DNA of 30,565 nt from a virus. The stretch's first letter is position 1, and the number at the start of each line of letters is the position of its first letter. The stretch lies in the IMG/VR virus record IMGVR_UViG_3300015024_000023, positions 1 through 30,565 of that record, one strand, 5' to 3'. The notes under the pieces were generated by a model that was not told the origin of the DNA, made no database searches, and was given only the letters and a program-made list of their open reading frames with translations. Below, one piece after another: positions 1-7,760 of this stretch. A program made the position numbers and the translations under genes.

Positions 1-390
1 TACCAGAACGCTTTAATAATATGGTCTAGCTATTGTGATGACGAACCGCACCCGTACTCTTTTCCAAAATATATCGAGGTAAAACTTGATGAACTTGAAG
101 AGCCGAAAACACTAATGTATAGGTGTATCCAGGTGCGCCCTGCAATTAACGGGATGTTTGAAATATTGGGGGAATTGTATCCGGAAGATTATTGTATTGC
201 AGGTTTTAATTTAGCCGATTTGCCGAAACACTTTGAACTGGTCGAACCGGAGCCGGAGCCGGAAAAGATAACGTGGCAGGAAGTTGTTACTCTAATTGAA
301 GGCTTTAAACGCAAGACTTTTTTACCACAGGGGTTTTATATAGAACTAATTAAAATAATTAACCGAATTAAAACCGATCACCTATCATGA
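1..390 (+). CDS. Partial hypothetical protein (5' end outside window)
   Basis: The reading frame is open from the first base of the window to the stop at 388-390, giving at least 129 residues. An internal ATG at 115 could be mistaken for the start, but the 38 codons before it read as normal protein (it begins YQNALIIW), so the gene most likely starts upstream of the window. A PEPEPEPEK stretch lies near residues 86-94, followed by a short helical tail. Its stop overlaps the ATG of the next gene by 4 bases, so the two are translationally coupled. I do not recognise the family; it is probably a small accessory phage protein from the end of an early or middle operon. Confidence 0.7.
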   Translation, partial: YQNALIIWSSYCDDEPHPYSFPKYIEVKLDELEEPKTLMYRCIQVRPAINGMFEILGELYPEDYCIAGFNLADLPKHFELVEPEPEPEKITWQEVVTLIEGFKRKTFLPQGFYIELIKIINRIKTDHLS

Positions 391-656
391 GCAAAATAAA
401 AACAGTCTTGCAATTCGAAAAGCCTACTCCACCACCCTGGAGAACAGATATTGAGAACGCTCCGAGGGATGGTAGAAAGATATTTATTAGTAATTACAAT
501 GGATATTGTTATGTTGTAAATCCCTTAGATGGCTTAGACTATTATTCAAAGGTAAGCAGGAACCAGGGGTATACATGGGGAAGTATGCTCTCTGGAATAT
601 TTAGAGACAATGAAATAGCCTATTGGATGCTAATACCTGAACTCCCAAAGCCCTAA
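387..656 (+). CDS. DUF551-like small protein
   Basis: This 89-residue protein has the layout of short phage proteins of the DUF551 kind. An N-terminal W-R-x-x-x-x-A-P-x-D-G motif (WRTDIENAPRDGRKIF, about residues 18-33) is followed by a beta-rich middle, and the C-terminus YWMLIPELPKP matches the family's typical ending with Trp and Pro-rich residues. The biochemical role of this family is unknown. It starts within an ATGA overlap with the gene upstream and is followed 6 bases later by a strong terminator, so it closes its operon. The family assignment rests on motif memory only. Confidence 0.6.
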   Translation: MSKIKTVLQFEKPTPPPWRTDIENAPRDGRKIFISNYNGYCYVVNPLDGLDYYSKVSRNQGYTWGSMLSGIFRDNEIAYWMLIPELPKP

Positions 657-662
657 TTTCAG

Positions 663-686
663 ACCCGGCCTAACAAGCCGGGTTTT
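663..686 (+). terminator. Intrinsic terminator closing the left-hand operon
   Basis: A 7-bp GC-rich perfect stem, ACCCGGC/GCCGGGT, encloses the loop CTAACAA and runs into four T. It separates the DUF551-like gene from the virion region. The 19-nt core of this hairpin recurs exactly at 30084-30102. Confidence 0.85.
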
Positions 687-691
687 ATTCG

Positions 692-699
692 TATATTTG
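692..699 (+). promoter_or_regulatory. Bacteroidota-type -7 box before the packaging genes
   Basis: TATATTTG fits the Bacteroidota -7 consensus TAnnTTTG. It lies between a terminator and the terminase small subunit gene, about 33 bases before its ATG. No TTG is seen 17-23 bases upstream, so it may need a phage activator or be weak. Confidence 0.5.
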
Positions 700-732
700 C
701 ATACAAAATATAATTTTTAATTATCTATAATT

Positions 733-1032
733 ATGCCGTTCCAAAAAGGCCATAAGCTAAGCCCAGGGCGTAAGGTAGGCCAGATAAACAAGGCCACAGC
801 TAACGTTAAAGCCGTTTTTGTAGAAGTTTTCGCTTTAATGCAAGGCGACGCTAATGCTAACCTTTTGGCCTGGGGTATTAACAACCCTACCGAGTTTTAC
901 AGGCTGGCAGCTCGATTAATCCCTTACCAGGCAGAGGTAACAATAAGCAAGTTAACGACAATAATTGATATAAGTGGCGAAGGTATTAGCATTGACAGCG
1001 AAGCAAGCGGAAGCGACCAGGACAGCGAATGA
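733..1032 (+). CDS. terS: Phage terminase small subunit
   Basis: This 99-residue protein would recognise phage DNA for packaging and hand it to the large terminase subunit. The N-terminus (FQKGHKLSPGRKVGQINKAT) has the basic G-R-x-x-G-x-x-N-K-A-T opening common in terminase small subunits and related phage DNA-binding proteins. It is followed by a helical core with NPTEFYRLAARLIP at about residues 51-64, and a very acidic serine-rich tail (GSDQDSE). Its 3' end overlaps the large-subunit gene by 59 bases in another frame. The position before a clear large terminase supports the call; the sequence signature alone is modest. Confidence 0.75.
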   Translation: MPFQKGHKLSPGRKVGQINKATANVKAVFVEVFALMQGDANANLLAWGINNPTEFYRLAARLIPYQAEVTISKLTTIIDISGEGISIDSEASGSDQDSE

Positions 1033-2356
1033 TAACACTATTACGCTATATGGCGGCGCTATCCGAGGCGGCAAAACATACTGGCTAATATTAATGATAT
1101 GGGTTTATGCTATCCGCTACCCTCGTAGCCGCTGGATAATCTTACGGGCGTCAGTGCCAACGCTGACCCAGACGACGCTGGTAACCTTCCAAAGCCTATT
1201 AAATGAAGGCCTCCAGCAAGATGTAGCCCATTGGAACGCCCAGACAAAAACGTGTACTCTTCATAATAACAGCCAGATTATTTTTATGGCCGAATCTTAC
1301 GACACCGACAAGGAGTTAAACCGTTTTAGAGGTCTTGAAATTAACGGTGCTGGTATTGACGAGATTAACGAAATACAGGAAAATACGCTAAACAAAATTA
1401 TTGAGCGTGCCGGCTCCTGGCAGCATTCTAAAGGTTGCCCTATAAAGATTCTGGCAACCTGCAACCCTACTAATAACTGGGTAAAAACGCTTTTCTATGA
1501 CCGTTATATAAATGGTACGCTGCCGAGTAAATGGGCCTATGTGCCTGCAAAAATTACCGACAATCCCTATTTATCGGCTACGTACGTTGAGGCGTTAAAA
1601 CAGCTGCCTCGCTATCAGTATATGGTTTTTGTGGAAGGTAACTGGGAGGTACAAATAAAAACAGGTGGTGAGTTTTATAAATCATTCGACCTGGATCAAC
1701 ATATAGGACCTGCTAAATATAACCCGTCACTGCCGCTACATATTAGCTTTGACGACAACGTAAACCCTTACCTGCCGCTGGGTATCTTCCAGATAGTAGG
1801 CAAAAATATTTTATTTATTGACGAAATTGCTGGCCGCGATCCTATAAATACCGTTACTGGCGTATGTAGAGAATTTGTCAGGCGCTATCCGGCTCACAGC
1901 GCTGGCCTGTTTGTATATGGTGATGCGACGGCCAGTAAGCAAGATACAAAGCTCGAGAAGGGATATAATTTTTACCGCCTTATTACCGACGCCCTAAAAG
2001 ATTACCGCCCAGCCCTGAGGGTACTTACTTCCAACCCAGCAGTAGTTATGAGAGGCAATTTTATAAATACGGTGCTCGAAAAACACTATGGCGGTATTAC
2101 CCTGGTAATAGACCCAGCTTGTAAGACGGCCATAAACGACTTTGTAGGCGTTAAAGAAGCCAGCGACGGCACTAAGAATAAAGAAATGGCTACCGACCCA
2201 TTAACCAAAGTAAGGTACCAGGTTTACGGTCACTTTACAGATTTATTTGATTATTTTATTTGCTCTGCCTTTGCCAGTGAATATCTTGATTATCAGCGCG
2301 GTGGCTCTCCTGCCGTCAGGACTTTTGGTAAGAATGTTAGTAAAAACTCTTATTAA
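974..2356 (+). CDS. terL: Phage terminase large subunit (ATPase/nuclease)
   Basis: The packaging motor and DNA-cutting nuclease. The ATPase domain shows an adenine-binding LTAKQAEA motif (residues 7-14), Walker A GGAIRGGKT (27-35), Walker B with D129-E130 in GAGIDEINE, and the coupling motif ATCNPT (161-166). The C-terminal RNase H-like nuclease has acidic residues D260/D261 (HISFDDN) and D317 (YGDATAS). At 460 residues it has the usual length. The GTG start at 974 is needed to include the LTAKQ motif, which is encoded inside the overlap with the small subunit; a TTG at 991 would leave only part of it. It stands first in the virion gene set. Confidence 0.95.
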   Translation: MAKVLALTAKQAEATRTANDNTITLYGGAIRGGKTYWLILMIWVYAIRYPRSRWIILRASVPTLTQTTLVTFQSLLNEGLQQDVAHWNAQTKTCTLHNNSQIIFMAESYDTDKELNRFRGLEINGAGIDEINEIQENTLNKIIERAGSWQHSKGCPIKILATCNPTNNWVKTLFYDRYINGTLPSKWAYVPAKITDNPYLSATYVEALKQLPRYQYMVFVEGNWEVQIKTGGEFYKSFDLDQHIGPAKYNPSLPLHISFDDNVNPYLPLGIFQIVGKNILFIDEIAGRDPINTVTGVCREFVRRYPAHSAGLFVYGDATASKQDTKLEKGYNFYRLITDALKDYRPALRVLTSNPAVVMRGNFINTVLEKHYGGITLVIDPACKTAINDFVGVKEASDGTKNKEMATDPLTKVRYQVYGHFTDLFDYFICSAFASEYLDYQRGGSPAVRTFGKNVSKNSY

Positions 2357-2384
2357 TAATAACGAAAATGATACCTTTTGTGTT

Positions 2385-2392
2385 TATATTTG
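2385..2392 (+). promoter_or_regulatory. -7 box of the small ORF behind terL
   Basis: TATATTTG matches TAnnTTTG and ends 12 bases before the ATG at 2405, so the transcript would have a leader of only about 6-8 bases. No good -33 TTG is seen. It lies in the 48-base gap after terL. Confidence 0.5.
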
Positions 2393-2404
2393 CGTTATAT
2401 AAAT

Positions 2405-2587
2405 ATGGAAACCAAAAAAAAGAACGATAATTTCAATACAGACGTTAGAATCATTGCAAATCATATTTCTTTACTTCCTGCTATTACCAACCCTAAGTTT
2501 GATACCTATTATAAAAATCAGATAGACCTTTGTGAAAGACTTATATCCATACTAAAAGAACAGCAGGAACTAAATATTAAGTCATAG
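2405..2587 (+). CDS. Small moron-like hypothetical protein
   Basis: A 60-residue, charged, probably all-helical protein with a lysine-rich N-terminus (METKKKNDNF). I chose the ATG at 2405 rather than an in-frame TTG at 2378, because the TTG lies within and before the promoter box and would not be on the transcript. The gene has a promoter-like box directly in front and two intrinsic terminators directly behind, while its neighbours are packaging and head genes. That arrangement is typical of a moron: an independently expressed gene carried among late phage genes, often active in the prophage. I do not recognise the family. Confidence 0.65.
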   Translation: METKKKNDNFNTDVRIIANHISLLPAITNPKFDTYYKNQIDLCERLISILKEQQELNIKS

Positions 2588-2613
2588 TAAGATATGTTAC
2601 CGTTCTCGACGAG

Positions 2614-2641
2614 CCGGCACCGTAATAGGGCCGGTTTTTTT
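2614..2641 (+). terminator. Intrinsic terminator 1 behind the small ORF
   Basis: Stem CCGGC (2614-2618) with GCCGG (2630-2634), an 11-base loop, then seven T. It lies 27 bases after the stop of the 60-residue gene. Confidence 0.75.
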
Positions 2642-2650
2642 ATGCTCAAA

Positions 2651-2682
2651 AAAAAACCGAATCATAATAGATTCGGTTTTTT
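2651..2682. terminator. Bidirectional intrinsic terminator 2
   Basis: A perfect 13-bp inverted repeat, AAAAAACCGAATC / GATTCGGTTTTTT, with the loop ATAATA. The A-run on one side and T-run on the other let it act in both directions. It is the second terminator in 70 bases, so read-through in both directions should be strongly blocked here. Confidence 0.85.
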
Positions 2683-2713
2683 GCATAAAAGATATATTTT
2701 TTGCTTACTTTTG
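2680..2713 (+). promoter_or_regulatory. Promoter for the head gene operon
   Basis: TTTG at 2680-2683, a 22-base spacer and TACTTTTG at 2706-2713 match the Bacteroidota TTG / TAnnTTTG layout, at the long end of known spacing. The promoter sits just after two terminators and restarts transcription 53 bases before the TTG start at 2766. Its -33 part overlaps the descending arm of the second terminator. Confidence 0.55.
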
Positions 2714-2765
2714 CATACGTTCAATAGAGCGCTCTTTATAAGACCTTTTCCTTGCCGTTCTCAAA

Positions 2766-3521
2766 TTGGCGTATCTTACAGAGCCTGACTATCACAGGGT
2801 AATACAGGAGGCAAACTTACAGCAGATAATAACAGCTGATTCTGCCGTATTGCTAGCAGCAGGCCAGACGGCCCAGGCAGAGGCAATAAGCTATTTAATA
2901 CAAAAGTATGATACTGCCTCCGAGTTTGCAGATACAACGCTCTGGAGCTCTTTAACGACCTATCAGGCCGGATCGCGCGTATATGACACCACTACGCCGA
3001 CACCTTTATATTATAACGCAATTATGCCAGCTCCTTTATTTAATGAGCTAGCATACTACATAATAGGGCAACAAGTATTTTGGAAGGGTAAAGTTTATAC
3101 CTGCATTATTGCTACCGTTGTTTCAAACCTAGGCTCTATACAGCCTGGTACTTACAATAATATACCGCCCTTAAATATTTACCCTGACGACACGTATAAC
3201 GGTGCTATAAATTGGGGGGGCGGTATTACTTATACTATACCAGCGGCAACGGCTCTGGCAAATACGGCATTCTGGGCGCCTGGAGACACCAGAAACCAGC
3301 AGCTAGTTACTTACCTGCTAGATATATCACTTTATCACTTACATAGCCGTATTACGCCTAGAAATGTACCTGAAATACGGCAAATACGCTATGAGAGCGC
3401 TATAAAATGGTTAAAGATGGCTGGTAAAGGCGATGTAACAGCCGGTATGATAAAATTTCAGCCAGCTCAGGGTAAAACTATTCGCTTTGGCGGTAATATT
3501 AAAAATAATAATATCTACTAA
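2766..3521 (+). CDS. Mu gp36-like head-tail connector with inserted modules
   Basis: The ends match DUF1320/Mu gp36-like proteins, which act at the head-tail joint. The N-terminus is MAYLTEPDYHRVIQ. The C-terminal part LLDISLYHLHSRI, followed by the P-R-N-V-P-E-I-R motif and Y-E-S-A-I-K-W-L-K (about residues 184-219), is the most family-like part. Family members are usually near 140 residues; this one has 251. The extra 100 or so residues lie in the middle and contain two segments like carbohydrate-binding ChtBD3/CBM5 modules (WSSLTTYQAGSRVY at 60-73 and YIIGQQVFWKGKVYTC at 98-113). The start is a TTG at 2766; no ATG is suitably placed. The stop overlaps the portal ATG by one base. Confidence 0.7.
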   Translation: MAYLTEPDYHRVIQEANLQQIITADSAVLLAAGQTAQAEAISYLIQKYDTASEFADTTLWSSLTTYQAGSRVYDTTTPTPLYYNAIMPAPLFNELAYYIIGQQVFWKGKVYTCIIATVVSNLGSIQPGTYNNIPPLNIYPDDTYNGAINWGGGITYTIPAATALANTAFWAPGDTRNQQLVTYLLDISLYHLHSRITPRNVPEIRQIRYESAIKWLKMAGKGDVTAGMIKFQPAQGKTIRFGGNIKNNNIY

Positions 3522-4843
3522 TGTCAGCAATAACAAAAATTAGTAACTTCTTTTCGGCGCCCTTTTCTGGCGTAGCCGCTAATAACGGTGATAAGAAAAA
3601 TCTATCAAAAACCATAGCGCCACAGCAGTTACAGCGCTTACGTTTTGATGTTAGTATGTGGCGTGAGGCAATTAAAGAGGCAGAGCTAGCATATTTCCCT
3701 TACAGGGTGAAAATGCAGCAAATGTTTATAGATACAGCCCTAAACGGCCATGTTATCGCTGCCATGGAGCGCCGTAAAGACCTCACTTTACTGAGGGACT
3801 TTCATATAATCCAGGGCACAAAAGTCAACGTCTCTCTAACGGCAGAATTTAAAAAAACGTGGTTCTATAATTTTATGAGCTATTCCATAGATACCCTATT
3901 CTATGGCTATACACTAATGTCAATCGGTGATATTACCAACAACCAGTTAAATGATTTGTCGATTGTCAGGCGGTGGAACGTTAGCCCTGACCGGCTCAAC
4001 GTTACCGCCTTCCAATACGGCATAACAGGAGAGCTATTTAATGAAGACCCTTATAAAAATTGGCATATTTATTTAAAGACGCCCAGCGATAACGGCTCCT
4101 CGAAATGTGGCTTTGGTTTATTATACTATGCCGCGATTTACGAAATATACCTTCGTAATGTGCTCAGCTATAACGGTGACTTTGTGGAGCTTTACTCCCA
4201 GCCTTACCGTATCGGCAAGACAAATAAAATCGAAGGTGCCGAGCGTGACAACCTGGAGGCGGCCTTACGTCAGATGGGCTCCAATGGTTATGCAATTATT
4301 GACCCCACAGACGAAATACAATTTTTAGAAACGGCTCTGGGAGGCACAGGATGGCAGGGTTATGCTAATTTTGAAGAGCGCCTGGAAAAGAAAATAAGCA
4401 AGTTATTTTTGGGTCACTCTGACGCTCTTGACTCAATACCCGGCAAGCTGGGCTCTGGACAAGGTGCCGAAATGTCGCCAGTTTCAGCGGCAATTAGCGA
4501 AAAGCAAAGCAAAGACGGCAGATATATTGAGGATGCCGTAACTAATAATCTATTTTTAAAATTACGCGCTATCGGCTTTTCTATACCGCTGGATGCCGAA
4601 TTTAAATTTATCAACGACGACGAGACAGAGGAGTTTAGAAAGAAAGAGGACAACTCAAACCTAACGACGGCAACAATTGCTTCGACTATGGCCCTGGGGG
4701 GTTTGCAAATGGACCCAGCCTATTTTTCCGAGCGTACAGGCATACCGGCAACGGCAGCAATACAACCAGCAGCCGATAAGCCAGCCGATAAGCCAGCCCA
4801 GACCAAAAAAGTAAAGGCTATGCTTAACAAACTTTATAAATGA
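3521..4843 (+). CDS. Portal protein (DUF935, Mu gp29-like)
   Basis: The portal forms the dodecameric ring at the capsid vertex through which DNA is pumped and to which the tail joins. Marks of the Mu gp29/DUF935 family include the segment ALNGHVIAAMERRKDLTLLR near residue 72, a central WHIYLKTP...GFGLLYYAAIYEIY region near 180-208, and FEERLEKKISKLFLG near 285-299. The length of 440 residues is usual. The C-terminus carries a short PADKPADKPAQ repeat (DNA about 4770-4800) and a basic tail. The stop overlaps the ATG of the MuF gene by 4 bases, as expected for a coupled head operon. Confidence 0.9.
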   Translation: MSAITKISNFFSAPFSGVAANNGDKKNLSKTIAPQQLQRLRFDVSMWREAIKEAELAYFPYRVKMQQMFIDTALNGHVIAAMERRKDLTLLRDFHIIQGTKVNVSLTAEFKKTWFYNFMSYSIDTLFYGYTLMSIGDITNNQLNDLSIVRRWNVSPDRLNVTAFQYGITGELFNEDPYKNWHIYLKTPSDNGSSKCGFGLLYYAAIYEIYLRNVLSYNGDFVELYSQPYRIGKTNKIEGAERDNLEAALRQMGSNGYAIIDPTDEIQFLETALGGTGWQGYANFEERLEKKISKLFLGHSDALDSIPGKLGSGQGAEMSPVSAAISEKQSKDGRYIEDAVTNNLFLKLRAIGFSIPLDAEFKFINDDETEEFRKKEDNSNLTTATIASTMALGGLQMDPAYFSERTGIPATAAIQPAADKPADKPAQTKKVKAMLNKLYK

Positions 4844-5637
4844 GCAAAATAAAATACTCTGATAGTGAAATTTCGGATTTACTAGACGGCATTTTTGCTG
4901 GTGATATTACCGAATACTCGCTACCGGACAACTTATATTTTGCTATTGCCGACTATTTAAAAAAAGGCTTATATGAAGGCTTTGGTAAATCTATTGCAGA
5001 GCTCGACGGTGACGACGTGGCTCTGGGTTTACTTTCTGAGCTCCGTAATAATATTTACGCGTTTTCTGGTGCTAAGACTTTTCAGCAGGTCCGCGAAATG
5101 GTTGACCTACTCACCGACGACGCTGGGAAAATACGAACATTTTCAGCGTTTAAAACCGACGCTATCGATATTTACCAGACTTATAATATTGACTGGTTAC
5201 AAACTGAGCGCTCGACGGCACTTGGCCAGGCTAGCAATGCGGCGAAGTGGCAGCAGATCATAAAAGATAAAAAAACATTCCCCTTGCTCCGCTATTCGGC
5301 TATCGAGGATGCAACAACGTCAGATATTTGCGCGCCTCTTGATGGTATTGTATTACCCGTTAATGACCCGTTTTGGGATGAGTTTATGCCGCTTAATCAT
5401 TTTAACTGCCGCTGCCTGGTAACACAGATAGCTGACGGTGAGCTAGAGGCTACCGATCCTGACGAGCTAGACGGTATTGCTGCCGGACCTAGAGAGCTTA
5501 TAAAGCCGCTATTCGCTGAAAACCCAGGCAAAACAGGCGAGGTGTTTAATAAGGAACACCCCTATTTTGATGTGCCTAAAGCGGACAAGAAATATGCTAA
5601 AGAGAATTTTAACCTAGATATACCAGAAAATGATTAA
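4840..5637 (+). CDS. MuF-domain minor head protein (Mu gpF-like)
   Basis: A minor capsid protein acting in head assembly or DNA ejection near the portal. The C-terminal MuF domain shows the family marks: ERSTALGQASNAAKW near residues 125-139, RYSAIEDATTSDICAPLDG near 151-169, and the cysteine-rich end FNCRC near 188-192. The two cysteines of CRC plus the earlier ICAPLDG cysteine are the usual conserved set. At 265 residues it is on the short side, without a C-terminal toxin or peptidase domain of the kind sometimes fused to MuF. It lies directly after the portal, with an 8-base overlap to the next gene. Confidence 0.88.
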   Translation: MSKIKYSDSEISDLLDGIFAGDITEYSLPDNLYFAIADYLKKGLYEGFGKSIAELDGDDVALGLLSELRNNIYAFSGAKTFQQVREMVDLLTDDAGKIRTFSAFKTDAIDIYQTYNIDWLQTERSTALGQASNAAKWQQIIKDKKTFPLLRYSAIEDATTSDICAPLDGIVLPVNDPFWDEFMPLNHFNCRCLVTQIADGELEATDPDELDGIAAGPRELIKPLFAENPGKTGEVFNKEHPYFDVPKADKKYAKENFNLDIPEND

Positions 5638-5899
5638 CCCTAACGCTCCAAAATTTGACCTTACCGGCTACCGCTCTATTGATATGCTGGCCTCTATGGT
5701 TACTCATAGGCGTACATTTTGCAAACCTATAAAGGCCTTTTACTTAAAGCCTTTATTATATGACAAATTTATGTCAGACTTTGAACAGCTGACGGGCCAG
5801 GAATGGCAGGCTGGCCGGGAGGTTACCTTTGACAATATAAATATTTATTGTGGTGATGTAAACCAATTTGATGCCGTAAGAGAGGTATATTATGAGTAA
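5630..5899 (+). CDS. Hypothetical small protein between MuF and gpG-like genes
   Basis: An 89-residue protein of unknown family with mixed alpha/beta composition and two cysteines (C31 near THRRTFCKP and C74 in IYCGDV). It overlaps the MuF gene by 8 bases and the gpG-like gene by 8 bases, so it is clearly part of the head-tail joining operon. Small proteins in this position of other phages include adaptors and head-closure accessories, but nothing in the sequence allows a specific call. Confidence 0.65.
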   Translation: MINPNAPKFDLTGYRSIDMLASMVTHRRTFCKPIKAFYLKPLLYDKFMSDFEQLTGQEWQAGREVTFDNINIYCGDVNQFDAVREVYYE

Positions 5900-6353
5900 A
5901 AATCAATTCGGTATTGATAAAATTATTGTCGCCCTGGGTAATATGAGGGATGAAATACCTATGAAGCTGGCTAACCAGGCGCAAAACTTCTTTATAGATA
6001 ACTTTCGTAGGCAAGGATTTTTAGACGGCAGTACAAAGCCCTGGGCAGAAGTAAAGCGTCGCATACCTGGTACCAATGCCTATAAATACCCGCTAAAAAA
6101 AGACCTGGGTAGGCACGAGAGAGCTATTTTACAGGGCAAAGGCTCTGGTCAGCTACGTAAAGGTGTTAATAACAGCATTAAAAAAGCAACCTTTTCGCTT
6201 GTAAAGCTGGTCGTTGATGTGCCCTACGCTAGTTATTTGAATGAAGGCACCTCAAAAATGCCAGCCCGTAAATTTATGGGCGACTCTATTACACTAAAAG
6301 AAAACCAGGTGAAACTAATAAAACAGTATATTGATAACGCCTTTAAGAAATGA
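5892..6353 (+). CDS. Phage virion morphogenesis protein (Mu gpG-like)
   Basis: A 153-residue protein of the phage virion morphogenesis (gpG/gpS-like tail completion) family, needed to finish the tail end that joins the head. Family marks are FFIDNFRRQGFLDG near residues 37-50, a W-x-x-V-K-R-R segment (PWAEVKRRIPG) near 54-64, and the C-terminal PYASYLNEGTSKMPARKFMG near 117-136. The last of these, with N-E-G-x-x-x-M-P-A-R-K-F-x-G, is the most diagnostic. It is linked by ATGA-type overlaps to genes on both sides. Confidence 0.87.
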   Translation: MSKNQFGIDKIIVALGNMRDEIPMKLANQAQNFFIDNFRRQGFLDGSTKPWAEVKRRIPGTNAYKYPLKKDLGRHERAILQGKGSGQLRKGVNNSIKKATFSLVKLVVDVPYASYLNEGTSKMPARKFMGDSITLKENQVKLIKQYIDNAFKK

Positions 6354-6913
6354 GCGGCATAAAGCAACCTATTTTAGATATTATGGCTCTTATATCTACT
6401 CTTACAGATATTAAGACGGTCAGAATATGGAATAACCAGGTAAAAAGTATTGACAGCCGCCAGGGATATAATTTTCTATTCCCTGCCGCCTTTGTTGCCG
6501 TACAGTCTCCAGCAGATTATAACCAGATGGGCGGCGGCTTTGCAGAGGCAGACCTTACTTTTACTATTTACCTATTCCATGAGTATTACGACGCTTCGGA
6601 TGGCACTTTTGAGCAGGACCTACCAGTTTTTGCCATACGTGACGAGCTTATAAAGCTTCTGGTAGGCTATCAGGCAACGGCTTGCTCTTCATTATTTCTG
6701 GTAGCAGAAACTTTCAGCTATGACCATGACGACGTTTACGAATACCAGTTACAGCTAAAATGTAGCTTTATAGATTCCAAAGGTTCGCCTTACGATGTTG
6801 GCTCTACTGTTTTTACGCCTTCTATACCTCCATTAACAGAGATAACAACGGCCTCACAGGGATTAACACCTTTTACACCAGACACAAGTACTTATAAAAT
6901 ACCTCAATCTTAA
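6350..6913 (+). CDS. Tail terminator/completion protein (Mu gp37-like)
   Basis: A 187-residue protein following the gpG-like gene, which is the place of the Mu gp37/DUF1834-type or gpU-type tail terminator. It shows the mix expected of that fold: an N-terminal helix (PILDIMALISTL), paired beta strands (FVAVQSPADY, ADLTFTIYLFHEYY), a helix (DLPVFAIRDELIKLLVGY) and a final strand pair (YEYQLQLKCSFIDSKG). The C-terminal 35 residues are proline- and threonine-rich and probably flexible. The assignment depends mostly on position and predicted fold order. Confidence 0.6.
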   Translation: MSGIKQPILDIMALISTLTDIKTVRIWNNQVKSIDSRQGYNFLFPAAFVAVQSPADYNQMGGGFAEADLTFTIYLFHEYYDASDGTFEQDLPVFAIRDELIKLLVGYQATACSSLFLVAETFSYDHDDVYEYQLQLKCSFIDSKGSPYDVGSTVFTPSIPPLTEITTASQGLTPFTPDTSTYKIPQS

Positions 6914-6917
6914 ATAT

Positions 6918-7760
6918 ATGGCTCGCTCAGTTGCAACTATTCAAGCTCTTATTGTTACCAACTTTCAGGCTCAACCAGAGCTCGCCGCCGCTAATAGCAC
7001 GAGCAAGCGCGCTATATGGTACCTGCTTACCTTTATTGTGGCTACGGCAATAAACGTTTTTGAGCAGCTCCTAGACTTGTTTAAAGCAAATATTACAGCC
7101 ATTGTGGCGCTATCGGCACCGGCTACGCCTCAATGGTTACAGGCAAAAATTTTTAATTTTCAATATTCGGCTACTAACCCACAAAATATACAGCTAATAA
7201 ATACGGTTCCTACTTATGCCGTCGTTGATCCTACGCTCTTGCTTATTACCAGGGCTTCCGTAAAAACGTCGCTGGCAAATACGGTAGCAATAAAGGCCGC
7301 AAAGCTGATGCCTCCAGTAGCCTTATTAGCTCCTGAGCTATCGGCACTACAAAGCTATATTAATAGCATAGGCATAGCCGGTATTAACTATACGGTTACC
7401 TCTGCCAACCCTGACCAGATATTTATACAGGCAACGGTTTTCTACCAGGGTACTTATGCCGCTATTATCCTGCAATCAGTTACAGCAGCTATTGCAACCT
7501 TTTTAGCTAACCTAGCTTTTGATGGATCGATGAAGGTATCAGACCTTGAAAATACAATACGAAATGTTACAGGCGTTAACGACGTCGTATTACAAAATGT
7601 TACCGTCAGGCGTGACCAAGACACCGTTGCTCAGGGCACCGTACTTATTCAGAATCAAACAGAGGTCGCCCGGCTATGGGCAACGATTGCCGGTTATATG
7701 GTTGCTGAAAATACCGCCGGTTATACCCTTGCTACGACGCTAACCTTAACGCCTCAATAA
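6918..7760 (+). CDS. Baseplate wedge protein (gpJ / Mu gp47-like)
   Basis: A 280-residue baseplate J-like protein that joins the tail tube hub to the outer wedges. The N-terminal helical part (VATIQALIVTNFQ, about 5-17) is followed by a region with PATPQWLQAKIFNFQY, and a C-terminal domain with repeated strands and helix. That domain includes FLANLAFDGSMKVSDLENTI near 194-213, then VTGVNDVVLQNV, which matches the L-G-x-x-x-x-S-x-L-x-x-x-I-x-x-V-x-G-V-x-D-V pattern of the family. In Mu the equivalent gene follows the gp46-type gene; here it sits about 12 kb earlier, before the protease and capsid genes. Confidence 0.8.
   Translation: MARSVATIQALIVTNFQAQPELAAANSTSKRAIWYLLTFIVATAINVFEQLLDLFKANITAIVALSAPATPQWLQAKIFNFQYSATNPQNIQLINTVPTYAVVDPTLLLITRASVKTSLANTVAIKAAKLMPPVALLAPELSALQSYINSIGIAGINYTVTSANPDQIFIQATVFYQGTYAAIILQSVTAAIATFLANLAFDGSMKVSDLENTIRNVTGVNDVVLQNVTVRRDQDTVAQGTVLIQNQTEVARLWATIAGYMVAENTAGYTLATTLTLTPQ

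Noticed and set aside
2594-2788. Open frame of 64 codons on the + strand
   Set aside because: It runs through two terminators and a promoter, and its product (many F, R and N without pattern) does not look like a protein.
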